Source of the DNA: Ficedula albicollis
Taxonomy: Eukaryota > Chordata > Aves > Passeriformes > Muscicapidae
Length of the DNA: 64,000 nucleotides
NCBI RefSeq assembly: GCF_000247815.1
Contig: NC_021677.1
Location: forward strand, 59,459,762-59,523,761
Reading direction: 5' to 3'
Position 1 is the first letter of the stretch; each line of letters begins with the position of its first letter. Below, piece after piece: positions 1 through 11,800 of the stretch. Below the pieces are notes generated by a model. The model worked only from the letters and a program-made list of their open reading frames with translations, was not told where the DNA came from and did not search any database. Made by a program: the position numbers and the translations under genes.

Positions 1-984
1 TTCGAGGGCAGGAAGGACAGGGCCCCAGGCAGCTGGCAGGCAGCAACGCCTGTCCCACTGCCCCAGCAGCAGCAGCAGCAGTGTGCCCAGCCCAAGGCTC
101 TCCCATCAGGGGCTGTCCCTGCATGCAGGGGGAGAACCCAGCCCCAGGTTCAGTGTTTCCGCCCCAGCCCTTGTCCCCAGCCCAGCCTCCCCACCACGTG
201 TGCACTCACCGCTTGCCCAAGCAACACTGGGCCAGCGTTACCTGCTGGGCCCTTTTATAGCTGCCCCCATTGTGACACGTCCCCTGTGATGTCAGAGGTG
301 TCACAGCAGATCACAACCCAGCCAGCCCCACCCTTTGGCCCCACCCTGGCCCAGCCTCACTTGCCCTGCCCTTCATCCCCACCCCCACTCAGCCACTAGT
401 GTATCCTGGTGCAATGAAAGGCTGGATACACACAAAGTGCACCCTGAAGTGCAGGTTAAGTAGTGGAAGGACTACAGGTGTGACTTCTGTGAGAATCTTC
501 TTTGAGGGTTATGGCTGCAGCTTGAGCAGCTGTCATGTCCGTGCAATTCACAGTGGAGTGGCAGGCCTGAGTGTGGTGGGTCCATGTGTGTGGTACCACC
601 AAAGGGCGTCTGTACCTTCATTGTTATTTAGGAGGAGTATCCACTCATCCTTGATTCCCTGGGGAACAGGTGCCACATTCCTGGGCATACAGGACACAGA
701 GAAGATGCTGCTTTGTCAACGTTGGAAATTGTTGCTGCACCTTTTTCCCAGAGCAAAAGCTCACTCTGGGAGTCAGATCCTAAGACACCATGGCAAGGAG
801 CCTGGAACTGGAGACTCCTATTACCACATGGACAGTGAATGACCCCCCTTTCTGAGAGAGTCCAGTCCCTCTCCAATCCCTGTGCAAATATTCCAATAAA
901 TGGCATCTTGAGCAAATGCTTCCTGTGTTGAGTGTCTGTGCCTCACTTTGGCGGGGAATGCAGGCACCAGTACTCACTGCTCAT
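1..984. other. Upstream GC-rich segment, possible LTR remnant
   Basis: I see no supportable gene here. The first 370 bases are rich in CCCC and CAGC words. Small open frames at 83-289 and 399-842 have no recognisable domain and overlap equally long antisense frames. An AATAAA at 895-900, followed by a TG-rich stretch, looks like the R/U5 end of an old + strand retroviral LTR. No matching 5' end or target duplication was found, so this reading is weak. Confidence 0.3.
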
Positions 985-1340
985 GGCTGGTTGACCTCAG
1001 TTGACAGAGAGAGAAAATAAGGACCAAAACTTGTGGGTTGAGACAAGAACAGAGAGATTGCTCAGGCTCATCTGGAGGAAGCATATTTATTTTGCTACCA
1101 ATGAAATCAGAGTGGTATAATGAAAAATAAAACCAAACCTTAAAATATCTTTACCACACCTCTCCCTTCTTCCTGGGCTCAACTGATCACCATTGCTGAT
1201 GCTATGGGCCAGGACTCACACAGCACTTGGGTAATTCTCCATGCTGGGTTGTCTGACACAGCGGCCCTTACCTCCAGAACACCAGAGGTCTTAGCCAGCT
1301 ACCAAATGCAAGTGACCAGCTTCAGGATTTTCTTCCCTCA
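985..1340 (-). mobile_element. Probable endogenous retrovirus LTR fragment
   Basis: The segment has the layout of an avian LTR read on the minus strand: an inverted AATAAA (TTTATT near 1085) about 100 bases into the block, flanked by A-rich sequence and then a pyrimidine-rich tract. It resembles a dispersed LTR type I associate with bird genomes, but that is recall and not an alignment. No open frame of retroviral type is present and the ends are not defined. Confidence 0.35.
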
Positions 1341-2838
1341 TGAATATCAGCCCATTTTCTTGACAGCTGATAGCTATCCACAGGAATTTGGCTTTGCAGA
1401 CCTGAAATAACAAACTAGGAAGTGTGAGGATCTCTGTTGAATCCAGCTTTAGCCTAAGTGTTTAATAATCTGGTGTAAGATCACGGCATAAAAACCAAAA
1501 TGACCCATGTTTGAAGACTGAATGTTCTGACCAGTTATGAGGAATAGATATTTATAGGAGAACTGTAAGAAAATGCAAAAAATACAGATCATTTAATGGT
1601 TTTAGACCTAAGCACAACAGGAAGTACAACCACAATCACAGTGTAATTCCCATGGAAACTGATAATGTTTTCCATTAAGCTGGAATTTATTTCAGGCTAT
1701 AATCTGCTTAAGGACACAGAATGCATAGTGCTGCAGCAAGATGCCACATGTAGAAAAAGAAACTGTGGGTATGATGAGTGTGGAGGAGGAAAAGCAGGAT
1801 GCAGCGTAAGAAAACCCTGTCCCAGCACATGATGTTACAGGCAGGAAATGCTCTCTGCCCTGTATTGCCACTGGATCCCACTGCCTGCATTTTCCTGCAG
1901 TGGACTGGGTAAATAATGCAGGTGGAAAAAAGTCAGCATGGCTCCTCCTTCCCTGGTCCCTTAACTGCGTCATGGATCTCTCCTGGCTCAGGAACAAAAA
2001 GTTTTAGTTAACTGCCTTAGCAGACACTCTGCCTCCATGTCTGCCAATGCTATGACCAGCCCACCTGAGCTTCCCTTCTATCCTCCCTGGCCCAGAATCC
2101 ACCTCCAGCCCAAACCAGGGCTGTCAGTCCTTGTTCCAGTGGCACTGCAGGTTGCCCATTCCCGCTTGCCCAGCTCAGCCATGGGTCCCAAAAAGCCAAG
2201 CCCACCAGGAGGCCCTGCCTGGCTCAGTCCCCACAGCCCTGCCTGGCTGAGCTGCAGGATGACTTCCTGACTTGAACCCATCCTGTCTCATCACCATGAA
2301 CATGCTCTGTGAACACTCAGCAGGGCTGGCTGAACCTGCTGAGAATCTCCAGGTCTGCCCTGCTCTGTGGATGGGGGCAGTGGGACAGACAGACCAGTGT
2401 TAGCACACTCAGCTCCCAGCTCCTGGGCCCTGAGGGAGCTGCCAGCCCTCACTGGGCACGAGGTTTGCAGTGCCATGGTAGCCACCTTCTGCCACCACCC
2501 CTTGCCAGGAAACTACATCCCAACCCACCACAGCCTCGGGCAGCCCAGTGGATCTTGTTGCTGTAAGCACAAGCCATGGGTTGGGTGGCAGTGGGGCACT
2601 CCTGAGGGAATTGGACCAGCAGAAGTCAATTTAGGGGTTGTGGAGAAGGTCTTGGTAGCTGGATCTATTGGTTTCCCACAACTTAAAGCTAGAGAGATGA
2701 GGCCTCACTTCCATTTCTTCAGCTCCTTCTTGAGAAATAAATGCCATTGGTCTGTCAGACCATATGGCCCAAGGTGTTGGGGAACACGAGAGAAGAGATG
2801 CTGCCAGCAGTAATTTGTTTTATTAAAAAGAAGGGTTC
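1341..2838. other. Non-coding, nothing recognised
   Basis: Open frames in this stretch are short, overlap on both strands, and lack splice context or domain motifs. The part from 2080 to 2600 is GC-richer than its surroundings. No repeat family was recognised. Confidence 0.5.
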
Positions 2839-2990
2839 TATTAACTTGCCTGGCAGTGTTCAAGGCCAGGTTGGATGATGCCCTGAGCATGGCCCTTCCT
2901 GATGTAGTGGGTGGCTTCCTTGCCCACAGCAGGGGGGTTGGAAGGAGATGATTTTTCAGGTGTTTTCCAACCCAAACCATTCTATGACTT
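2839..2990 (+). mobile_element. CR1 LINE, truncated 3' end
   Basis: The segment carries the stereotyped 3' tail of avian CR1 retrotransposons: a 'caaggccaggttggatg' word, a 'ttgcccacagcaggggg' word, and then 'ccaacccaaaccattctatg' at the end. Only the last 150 bases or so are present, as is usual for 5'-truncated CR1 copies, and no reverse transcriptase frame remains. Confidence 0.8.
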
Positions 2991-4842
2991 CTTTGATTTC
3001 TATGCTAACTTGCACCTAGGTGAGATGTATTCATGATCTCCCAATGTACAAAGGTAATGGCGGCTGGTTCACCAGGTGCAGTGTCCCCCTCTACCTTCCC
3101 AGCTATCTAGATGGGTTATCAGTGTGGTTATGAAGCAGGTGTAAGATGCCAGCATCAGCCTTTGGATGAGGGTGTTGTACCTACAGCAGCTCCCAGCACT
3201 TGGGAAGTGCTCAGTTTTCATAGCTGGGGTGAATGGTGTCAAGCTAACCCAGTGCCCAGACCCCTGTGGGGAAACTGAGTCAATAATGGTGCTTTGTCTC
3301 AAGCCCCTGACACTCAGGAGCTATAACAGGCAGTACAGCTCTAGCAGCCTCCATCAAGAGCATGTTTTGCAGCTTTTAATCTAGGCAAAATAAGGAGAGG
3401 AGAACCACTAATGGAAAATACTCTTACCTTTAAGAGGAATGGCATCAAGTAAAGCATTCCACTGAGTGATTCCCCCTTCCTTTCTTCCTCAAAACAACTT
3501 ATCTGCAAACATCCCAGCACTGAACTGTGCTTTGCCTCCCTTGTTCCCTGTGGAAGTGTCAACCCAAGTATGAACAAGATGCTGTGTGATGGGACACTCC
3601 TCTCACATCCAGACAATCTGTAGTGGTCATTAAAGATACACAGGCAGGTTCTTTGTATGAAGAGACAGACTTAGGAAAATTGATGTGTGTCCCCTGTTCC
3701 AGAGCTAGAGAAAAACTAAGGTCACCAAACTTTCTTGCAATCAAAGGTTTCTGGAGATGCAGACACAAATAGCCCCTGGAGAGGGGCTTAGAGAGAAACC
3801 AAACTTAGTATATATATACAGACTGGAGGAGACAGCATAAGAAAGATTGGCATCTTACCCACCCAATCAAACCATCAATATAAAAATTCTCATGATCTTC
3901 CATGAGTTTCATGTTTTTTCCATCCATTTTCCTCTCAGATGAACTGAGGAAATAATCCACTTGTATTATCTTCATGTCTGTTGAGATGATGAAGACACGT
4001 TGCATTTGTACATGTACAGGGTTTTATCTTATCTCATGGGCTGGGAGACACAAAAGGATGGAGCCATGGTTGTCCCTATTTTAGAGCAATAATTTAAATC
4101 TGAGGAAGAAGCACACCTTTGACGTGTAGCTTCAAAAGAAGTTAAAGGAAACACGACACATCCTGTTTCTACAAACCCTTTTCCAGTAACCCTAAGGAAA
4201 ATCTTCAAACATGTAAGGGTTTTGGAAGCTGCTTACCTTCATTCATAGTCTTCCTGTTTTCCTCTAAGGTCAAACAGATTTATATGTGAAAGGACAACCT
4301 GCAGTTGACAGAGTGAAGCCACATGACACTTCTTGTTTGCACCAGTTCTGCAAAGAATCCCAGAATCTCTGCCTTTTCTTGGTATTTTCAAACTCAATAA
4401 AAACACAAAGACTGAAGAGCAGAATAGGTGGTACATTTTAAATGCTTTTTAAAAGGGTGATTTGCTTCAGTGTGTTCTCATTATTAAAATAGGTATCTGC
4501 AGAAATAAAAAAGAAATTGTGCACAAAGCAAATGAAAATGCTGGGAAATATAAAGTCAAGAAAACTAATGAGTGTTAACAATGTCCATGGTGCAGCCAAG
4601 CTCAGACTTGCCTGCTGTCTCTTCCAAAATCATCATCTTCATTCAAGCACTTCCCTCTCACCCTACAAATTCTTCTCAGTGGCACCCAAATTCTTCTTGA
4701 AGCCGATGGGAACAAGCTCTGATCTCTATATAAGTGACTTCTCACTGCATGAGAACCATCCTTCTGAAACCAGCAGAGGCTACACTGCTGTAGGTAACAG
4801 AGAATCAAGTCACCCCTAAGATCATCAGACATGGTGCTTAGG
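2991..4842. other. Non-coding upstream sequence, nothing firm
   Basis: No exon is supportable. A TATA-like word (TATATAAG) occurs at 4727-4734, about 950 bases before the channel start codon, but a CR1 fragment lies between the two and no initiator or other promoter context is evident. I do not call a promoter. Confidence 0.4.
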
Positions 4843-4936
4843 GACACAGGTTAGTGATGGGCTCGGCACTGCTGGGTTAATGGCTGGACTCCATGATCGG
4901 AAGGGCCTAAACAATTCTGTGATTCTGTGACTCCAC
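4843..4936 (+). mobile_element. CR1 LINE, short 3' end fragment
   Basis: The 'ggctggactccatgatc' word followed by 'ggaagggcct' and the terminal repeat 'attctgtgattctgtga' is the classic CR1 3' end with its 8-bp tail repeat. It sits about 740 bases upstream of the KCNK16-like start codon. Confidence 0.8.
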
Positions 4937-5650
4937 GGATCTGATGGCAAAGCCACTTGTTTATCCACCTACCTGTGCACCCAGTACAGCGTAGTGTATT
5001 CCCTTGCATACACTGCAGAGGGGTTGTTGGCAGAAGAACCTGTCCGGGTCTGGCACACACTCAACCCACAGCCATTTGCCCGTGTGTCCAAGGTTTTGCT
5101 CTGAGCTGCTGAGGCTCTGCAGGGCTGCAAGCAGACAAGTGAAGCCCAAAAGGACAGTCCAGCTGCATTTCCCTGAGGCTGCCCCTGACTACAGGGCAAG
5201 AAGGAGCTCCTGGAATCAGAGGCTTTCCCTGGAATCCAGTTCTTGGACTCAGCAGGAGACACAGGTAGGCAAACAATGGTTTTCCAAGCAAACTCGCCTG
5301 TGGACTCCTTACAGACTATCCTCACCTGTCCCCAGAGCCTTCTGAGCAGGAGATGGCCACCTGCCAGCTCCTCAAATCCTGACCCACTTTTCCTGAGAAC
5401 TCAGCGAGGGAGAGTTTCACAGACAAGAGGAAATCCCTAAACAGCATGCAGCCCAGAGAATGGAAAGTTTTTTCTTGGGGGAGGTTGGGTTTGTTGTGGT
5501 TTCTTCCCCCTGCAGCTTCCCAATGAATGCATCTGGCAGCTCTCTGTCCCTGCCAGTGCAGGATCCCAGCGGAAACCAGAGCTGGGAGGGCTCTTCCTGC
5601 CCGGGGGAGGCTTCCCAGGAGTGTGAGGGATTTACAATCGCCACCTCTCT

Positions 5651-5677
5651 GTCCCCTGCAGTGTCACACTGAAGGCC
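5651..5677 (+). promoter_or_regulatory. Possible 5' UTR splice acceptor and start context
   Basis: A pyrimidine tract ending in CCCCTGCAG (AG at 5660-5661) lies 16 bases before the start codon. This suggests the first coding exon may be preceded by a separate non-coding exon. One candidate donor is ACAG|GTAGGC at 5265. The start context is GCC ATG with G at -3, a favourable vertebrate initiation context. Whether the acceptor is used cannot be decided from sequence alone. Confidence 0.35.
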
Positions 5678-5872
5678 ATGTGCAGTGACAAGCTGCAGAC
5701 AGCTTTGCTGGTGGCTGGCTACTTTGTCTACCTGCTGGTGGGTGCTGCTGTGTTCCAGGCTCTGGAGAGGACTGCTGAGAAGCAGGAGAAAATGGCAGCT
5801 GCCCAAATGAAGGAGGCTTTTCTGCAGAACTTCACGCAGCTCACGGTGCCGGAGATGGAGCAGTTCATGAAG
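5678..5872 (+). CDS. KCNK16: KCNK16-like exon 1 (residues 1-65)
   Basis: Encodes the short N-terminus, M1 (LLVAGYFVYLLVGAAVFQAL) and the first cap helix with the NFT sequon at 51-53. The start at 5678 is preferred because it puts M1 a few residues from the N-terminus, as in mammalian TALK-1, and has a good initiation context. The exon ends at AAG|GTGAGT in phase 0. The residue after NFT is glutamine (CAG), where human TALK-1 has the cysteine used in the cap disulphide of most K2P channels. Confidence 0.88.
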
Positions 5873-8800
5873 GTGAGTGGAGCCCTGCTGAAGTCCTCTC
5901 TCCCTCCTGTTTCCCCATCAGATGTTGTTTCCTGCTCATCCTTGCTACACAGGTAACTCTCACTGCTTTCCTTCTGGTTGTGGTCACTTGGATGCTTCCA
6001 GCAAACCCCTCTCTAGTGTGAGCAGTCAGCTCACTCTGATGGCAAGTACAGCTTGAGTAACTGGACAAAACCTTGTGTGCTAGGTGCTAAAAATCCCCAG
6101 CAAAAAATATCCTGCTTTTCTGGGGTCTTGCCTCCTGTTGGTTCTGCTTTTAGGGGGGCTGTGCTCATACACAACGAGTAGCCTGGCAAGAAAAATGAGG
6201 CTGTCTGAAATGGAGAGGTGTGGCTGCCAAACAGCGTCACAGAGCAAAGGAACAATAAGGAAAGGTCCGTATGGGGAAAAAAAACAAACAACTGAAAAAC
6301 CTCCAAATAACTACAAGGAGGGTGGCATGATCAAAATGTAGTTTTTGAGGATGCTGCAGAAGTGAAACAGGTAGCCTGGCCAGGGGAAAATATTTCTGGT
6401 CATGGCACAGGAAGATGAACTTCAACTTGCTATTTCATAGCTCTATCTGCTATAACGCAGGAAAAAATGAGGAGTTAAAGTCTTGCTGGAAGCATTTCCA
6501 CATGGAAAACTAGCGGAGCTCTTAATGGGCCAGTTCATAGAATAAAGAAATGTGGGGAAGAACTGGTGTTCATAAAAGCACAACCAGCAATTCAGCCCCT
6601 GTTTCATCCATGCATACACCCTCTTCACCTTGTTTTTTATGGGTAGAGGAGAAGGTTTTAAAAAAAAAAAGATAAGCTTTTCAAGAAGGAAAAAAATTTT
6701 AAAAATATGAGCTTTTAAGACAAAGAAGTCTTTGTGCAAGGGCTATGGAAATTATTTTTGTTAGCCTCAATTTTCTGAGAACATCAGCAAAAAACATGGT
6801 GAGGGAAGAAGCAGGGAGGAAGATTTTACCGGTGCAATTTATTCCAGCATGTGTCCTGTTTCTGGTAGGGCTCTGTCCTGGATTTTATCTCAGCTGTTTC
6901 TGTACACACCAGCCTGCCTTCCAGATGTCCAGTCCAATGTTCTCTGTTTGCTAAAGACAGGAGCTGGATACAGTTTGCTTTTTAAATTTCCTATTAACTT
7001 TAAAAAAAAAAAAAAAGAGATTAAAAAAATAACAGCACTTAGAATTAAAAGCAAGGAAGAATCTGAAAATGCATAAAGCGATAAATGATAGCACTGGAGA
7101 GGTGTGGAAGAAATATTTAGTCAAGCCTTGTGTGGCAGTGCAGTCTCAACTCAACCCAAACCATCTCTGACAGATGTCCTCTAACCTCCTCTCAAAGGCA
7201 AGCTTGCAAAGATATGTGTAAATTTATCTATGTGTATTCATGCATACAATTTGGAGAAGAGTCTGTATGTCAGGCTTTGCAAATCAATGGACTTTCTCTG
7301 AATTTAATTCTGTGGCACTAATCAAAATACAGACTTGAAATGAAATTCTCAGTGTTTCTCATGTTACTCTGCCACAGCTCACTGATGCACCCCTGGCAGG
7401 GATCAGAGCCACTGCTCATACAGGTGGCTGATCAGACCTTGGATCCACCACTGCCATCTCAAGTGCAAGTCCAAATCCAGCAACCAGCCACCCCCATCTC
7501 TTAAACAAGTGCTCTGCCACATCCCAGTCACCCACAGGGTCATGACTTTCCAAACTACTTGGCCTGAAAGAAACAAGGGCCTTGGTCACACTAAAAGAAA
7601 CATTTTCTCTCCAAACGCCCACTAGAGCAGTCAGCACAAACAAACAGGGCAGAAGTTGAATACTCAAAACCACTGGATAATTGCATCCTAACCTTGGAGG
7701 TGAATAGTGTCAGACAATCTCTGAAGTGAGGTGAGTGGTACATGCAGGAAAGGAGCAGTAGCTGGCTAAACCTGTAATATTTTTGCATCAAGCAGCTGAG
7801 AAAAGCAGTCATGATGATAGCAAACTTTGCTTTCTCTCCCAGAACCTGATTGAAGCCATTCAGAATGGAGTATACCCTGTTGGAAATGAGTCACAGTTTG
7901 AAGAGAGCAACTGGGATTTCAGCAACTCCTTCTTCTTTGCAGGCACAGTTGTCTCCACAATAGGTAGGTCTATGCTTTCCATTTATGTGTGCTTGTGTGT
8001 GATGATTATGTCTGGTTATTAGGACATGAATGGATAACACTTTCCAGGATAAAAACTCCAGCCATTTGTTGCCATGGGCGGCAAGTAAATATGGACTTGG
8101 TCCTAAACCCTTCCCACTGCACAGCTCTTCATGCTTTATTTTGGCTTGTCAAGTATCAGTGGCCTTTCCTATTATTTCCCACTTGCTTCTTCTTTTCAAG
8201 TCATCTGTTATAATGTTCACTCTGCTGATATTTGTGGGTGGAAGATAAACTTCACTTTCCTGGTGTTTATTCCAGGCTTTAAATCTAAGAGTGTTGTAAA
8301 GCATAAGAAATGTAAGGAAAGAAGTGAATCCTGCTGGGGCCTGAGCACTGTCTCCGTAATCTGTTTTGAGCTGCTAATTCACATCTTCAATTAGCAACAT
8401 GCCAGGAGGAAAAAAATGGGAAGGAAAAAAGGCAAATGCTGAGAATTTTACACTGCTGCTTCAAGCTGCTCTGACCTTTACAAGGCCTGCTTGCCTCAAC
8501 CTGCTTCATCCTTTCTTCCAAATGTACCTCCCAAAAAGTGCAGGCTTGCCAAACTTAAGGATAAAATCCACACTGTTGGCACCTGCTTCACAGTCATGCA
8601 CAGGAAGTCAGATCTGTGTTTTCACAGAGTGGTGCTGAGGCCTCACTCCCACCAGCCCCTAAGCACATCTGCCTCACTGCTTTGTGAATTTGACATGTCC
8701 CAAGGACCCCAGTAGCGTCCCAGCATCATTGGAGCTGTGTAGGTGCTGCCTGAGCCCACAGGGAGATCTCCTGCTTAAAAGGGATGGTTCTGACCCATCT

Positions 8801-11800
8801 TTAAAATTGGAATACTCCTGTAACAGGAAGCACAAGACAGTTTGTACAGGTTCTGACCCATCATTAAAATTGGAATATTCCTGTAACAGGAAGCACAAGA
8901 CAGTTTGTACATTTGGGAATCTAGTAGTCCAAAAATCACTCAGTTGTTTTGTCTTTTCCCCCAAAGAAAATGTAGCATTTTCAAAGTGATGGATGCTTTG
9001 AGATGAACTGTGCTTGGAAATGCATTTTCCCAGGGTCAGTGACAGCATAAGGACATACACAAGGTTCAGTACTCTTGCACTCAGGGTACCTCATGGGGTC
9101 CAAGAGTCTTGAGACTAAAGGACATATTTGGGTTATTCCACAACTTAGATAAATCCTCTCTTAGTAGGACTTAAAGATGTCCCTCTGGCCTCAATAAATC
9201 ACGCACCAGCAAAGTCTGGACTAATTAGCACCATCTATTCTAATGCACACTGCTCTGCCTTGGGGCTGGAGTCACTATCTGGACATAGCAACTTACTGGG
9301 ATGTAGCCAGGGAGGTCACTAGCACACAGGCAGAGCAACAAGAAGTTGGAGATGGTTGCATGTGATTCTAACATCCTGGAACTCCAGCCCTGATGTCTTC
9401 CAGATCCTCAGGTTTCTATTTTTTGACTTTCCATGTATTTGTCACAGGGCAGAGCATGTTTCCCATAATTACTCCTTAATTGTGTTTTTGTTCCCACTAA
9501 GGCTGTGCTGGGAACACACAGTGCTCTCTGCATTCCCCCAGACATGCAGGGTGAACAACTTCATCTGCTTACTGCCTTTTTCAGAGGAAAAAAGCTAAAA
9601 AGCATTAGCCACATCTTTTAGGGTCAAAACAGGCTGGATTTGAGTAGGGGTGAATGTGATTATGAATTGCTTCAGTTCTTTGGAACATCTCCTCTGACCC
9701 ATCTTTTTTTTATAGGCTATGGCACATTACATCCTAAAACTGCTGGGGGACAGATCTTTTGTGTGTTTTTTGCTCTTTTTGGAATCCCTCTGAACATTGT
9801 TTTTCTGCACCGTGTTGGTAAGATGCTCTCGCTGCTCTGTAAAAAGCTGGGGAAATTCCTGTACGAGAAAGGAATGAGAAAGGTAATAGCTTTTACTTAT
9901 CCAGGCACAGTTATGTGTTCATTTCTAGTGTTTTTCTCAAGTTTTATGCTGCCTTATCCTCAATTACATTTGCTCTTGTGCTGGGTTAGATGTTGTTCAA
10001 GGGCAGGAAAAGAGACAATCTTCACTTGCAGAGCTAAGCAGACGTGTCAGCCATAGAGGAGATACTCAGACCAAGGGATGCATTTTGTCTTCCCATCTGG
10101 ATGGCAGAAATCCAGCCCCCTTCAGCAATCAGTGGAGAGAGTGGGCATCCCACCCCACTTCTTGAGACACTTATCTCAGGAGCCAACACCTAAGGGGAGT
10201 GCATGCATCCCTTTAAAACCAGTATGGGTGATTAATATCTCAGGCAGCAAAAAGCAAGTGAGCTGTGCAGAGCTGTAAAAATTAGGTGAGGTGTAGAGGT
10301 TTCAGTGGATTTTGACTCAATGCATAGTGTGTTACCCCTCCTAAGTGATTTGCTCAGTCCTTTAGTCTCCCTCCACCCTTCACTTTGACAGAAAGGAAGA
10401 TCAGGCTGAAGTTATCCATTTGAGCCCCATTGCTGAAAGATGAGGAGACACCTGTAACAAGCTACAGACAGGATGTCTTTTGTCTGGTTTATGCCCCAAT
10501 TTATTTGCACCTCCTCCCTTTCTCTCAGCACTGCTGAGGAAGTGAGAACAGCTTTTCTGTGTCTCCTACTGTAATTCTCTTTCAGGACAAGGTATGATTG
10601 CTACAGATAACCCCGTTCAGGTTGCTGAATTTCTTGTCATATCTGGGAAACCTAAATAGAAGATAAGGCTCAAGCAGATACAGACTCAAGCATGTACATA
10701 ATACATGAATGCATGAAAAGTTATCCAGCAGTTGCCATTTATTTCCAGGCAATCTGGATTTGGAAAATTCTATACATATAAACTATGTGTGTCTGGCTGA
10801 TACATCCCTACATAAAACAAGTCTTGTTCTCTAGTTAAAGCTCCTTCATGACTGCTGGGAAGTAGAATGGTTCAAAAGTCACTGTCCAGGCTCTTCTTTA
10901 TCAAGAGCTCATTAGTTAAAATTTTTTTTTGTAGTAAGATATCCACTGGGTAGGAGCCAAGTTGTGGCATTGATGCAATGAGAAATAAAGTTAATAATCA
11001 AGACTCTTGAAGATAGTACTGTCCGTAATGGTGCAATGATTTTTTATTTAAAAATACTCTTTTCCCAGGCAAATTTGAATTTAGGTGCCAACCCTAAATA
11101 CCTAAAAAAGAAAAAATGAAGTTGTATGGTGATAAATGGAAATGGTTTGACTCTGGTAAATGCCATTAGATAGGAATTCCTCCAATAGTCACAGTCATTG
11201 ATACAATCAGGTAAAAGGCTATATCTTCCAGGGCCTCTGTGGACATGCAACACCTATAACACCTGGCTTCCCCTGCTTCTAAGCAAGACTAAGATATTTC
11301 CAGAGGAAAAGCATTCAGAGGAAATCCTTTAGTCCTTGTGATCCCAGATAGCCCCCCACTTTGAATAGCCACCATTATATATAGCTTACTTGTGTTTCAA
11401 ATCATGATTATAATTGGACTGGTTTATTTTTCAGAAGAAGATCAAATTTCTGACCCTTTTGTTCTTCCTGGCAACGGGGATCCTGGTTTTTCTGTGCTTG
11501 CCATCAGTCTTCTTCCAGATAACAGAGGGCTGGTCCTACAGTGAAGGAATTTATTTTGCATTCATCACCCTCAGCACCATTGGCTTTGGAGATTATGTAG
11601 TAGGTAAGAGAGAGGAAACATGTCCAAACATCAGGATAATGACTGTAATTCCCATGGGTTGACTGAATGTGCTGTAGAGAAATATCTGTTGGTAGTCTTT
11701 GCCTTAGTCCTTGCCTTGTACAGTTCTGGGGGACAATACTCACTCCCCTGGGATTGCATGTGCTGATAAAAGCACAAAGTCAACAAAATATAAGGAAATT

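Noticed and set aside
4727..4734. TATATAAG as the channel promoter
   Set aside because: About 950 bases from the start codon with a CR1 fragment in between, and no supporting promoter elements.
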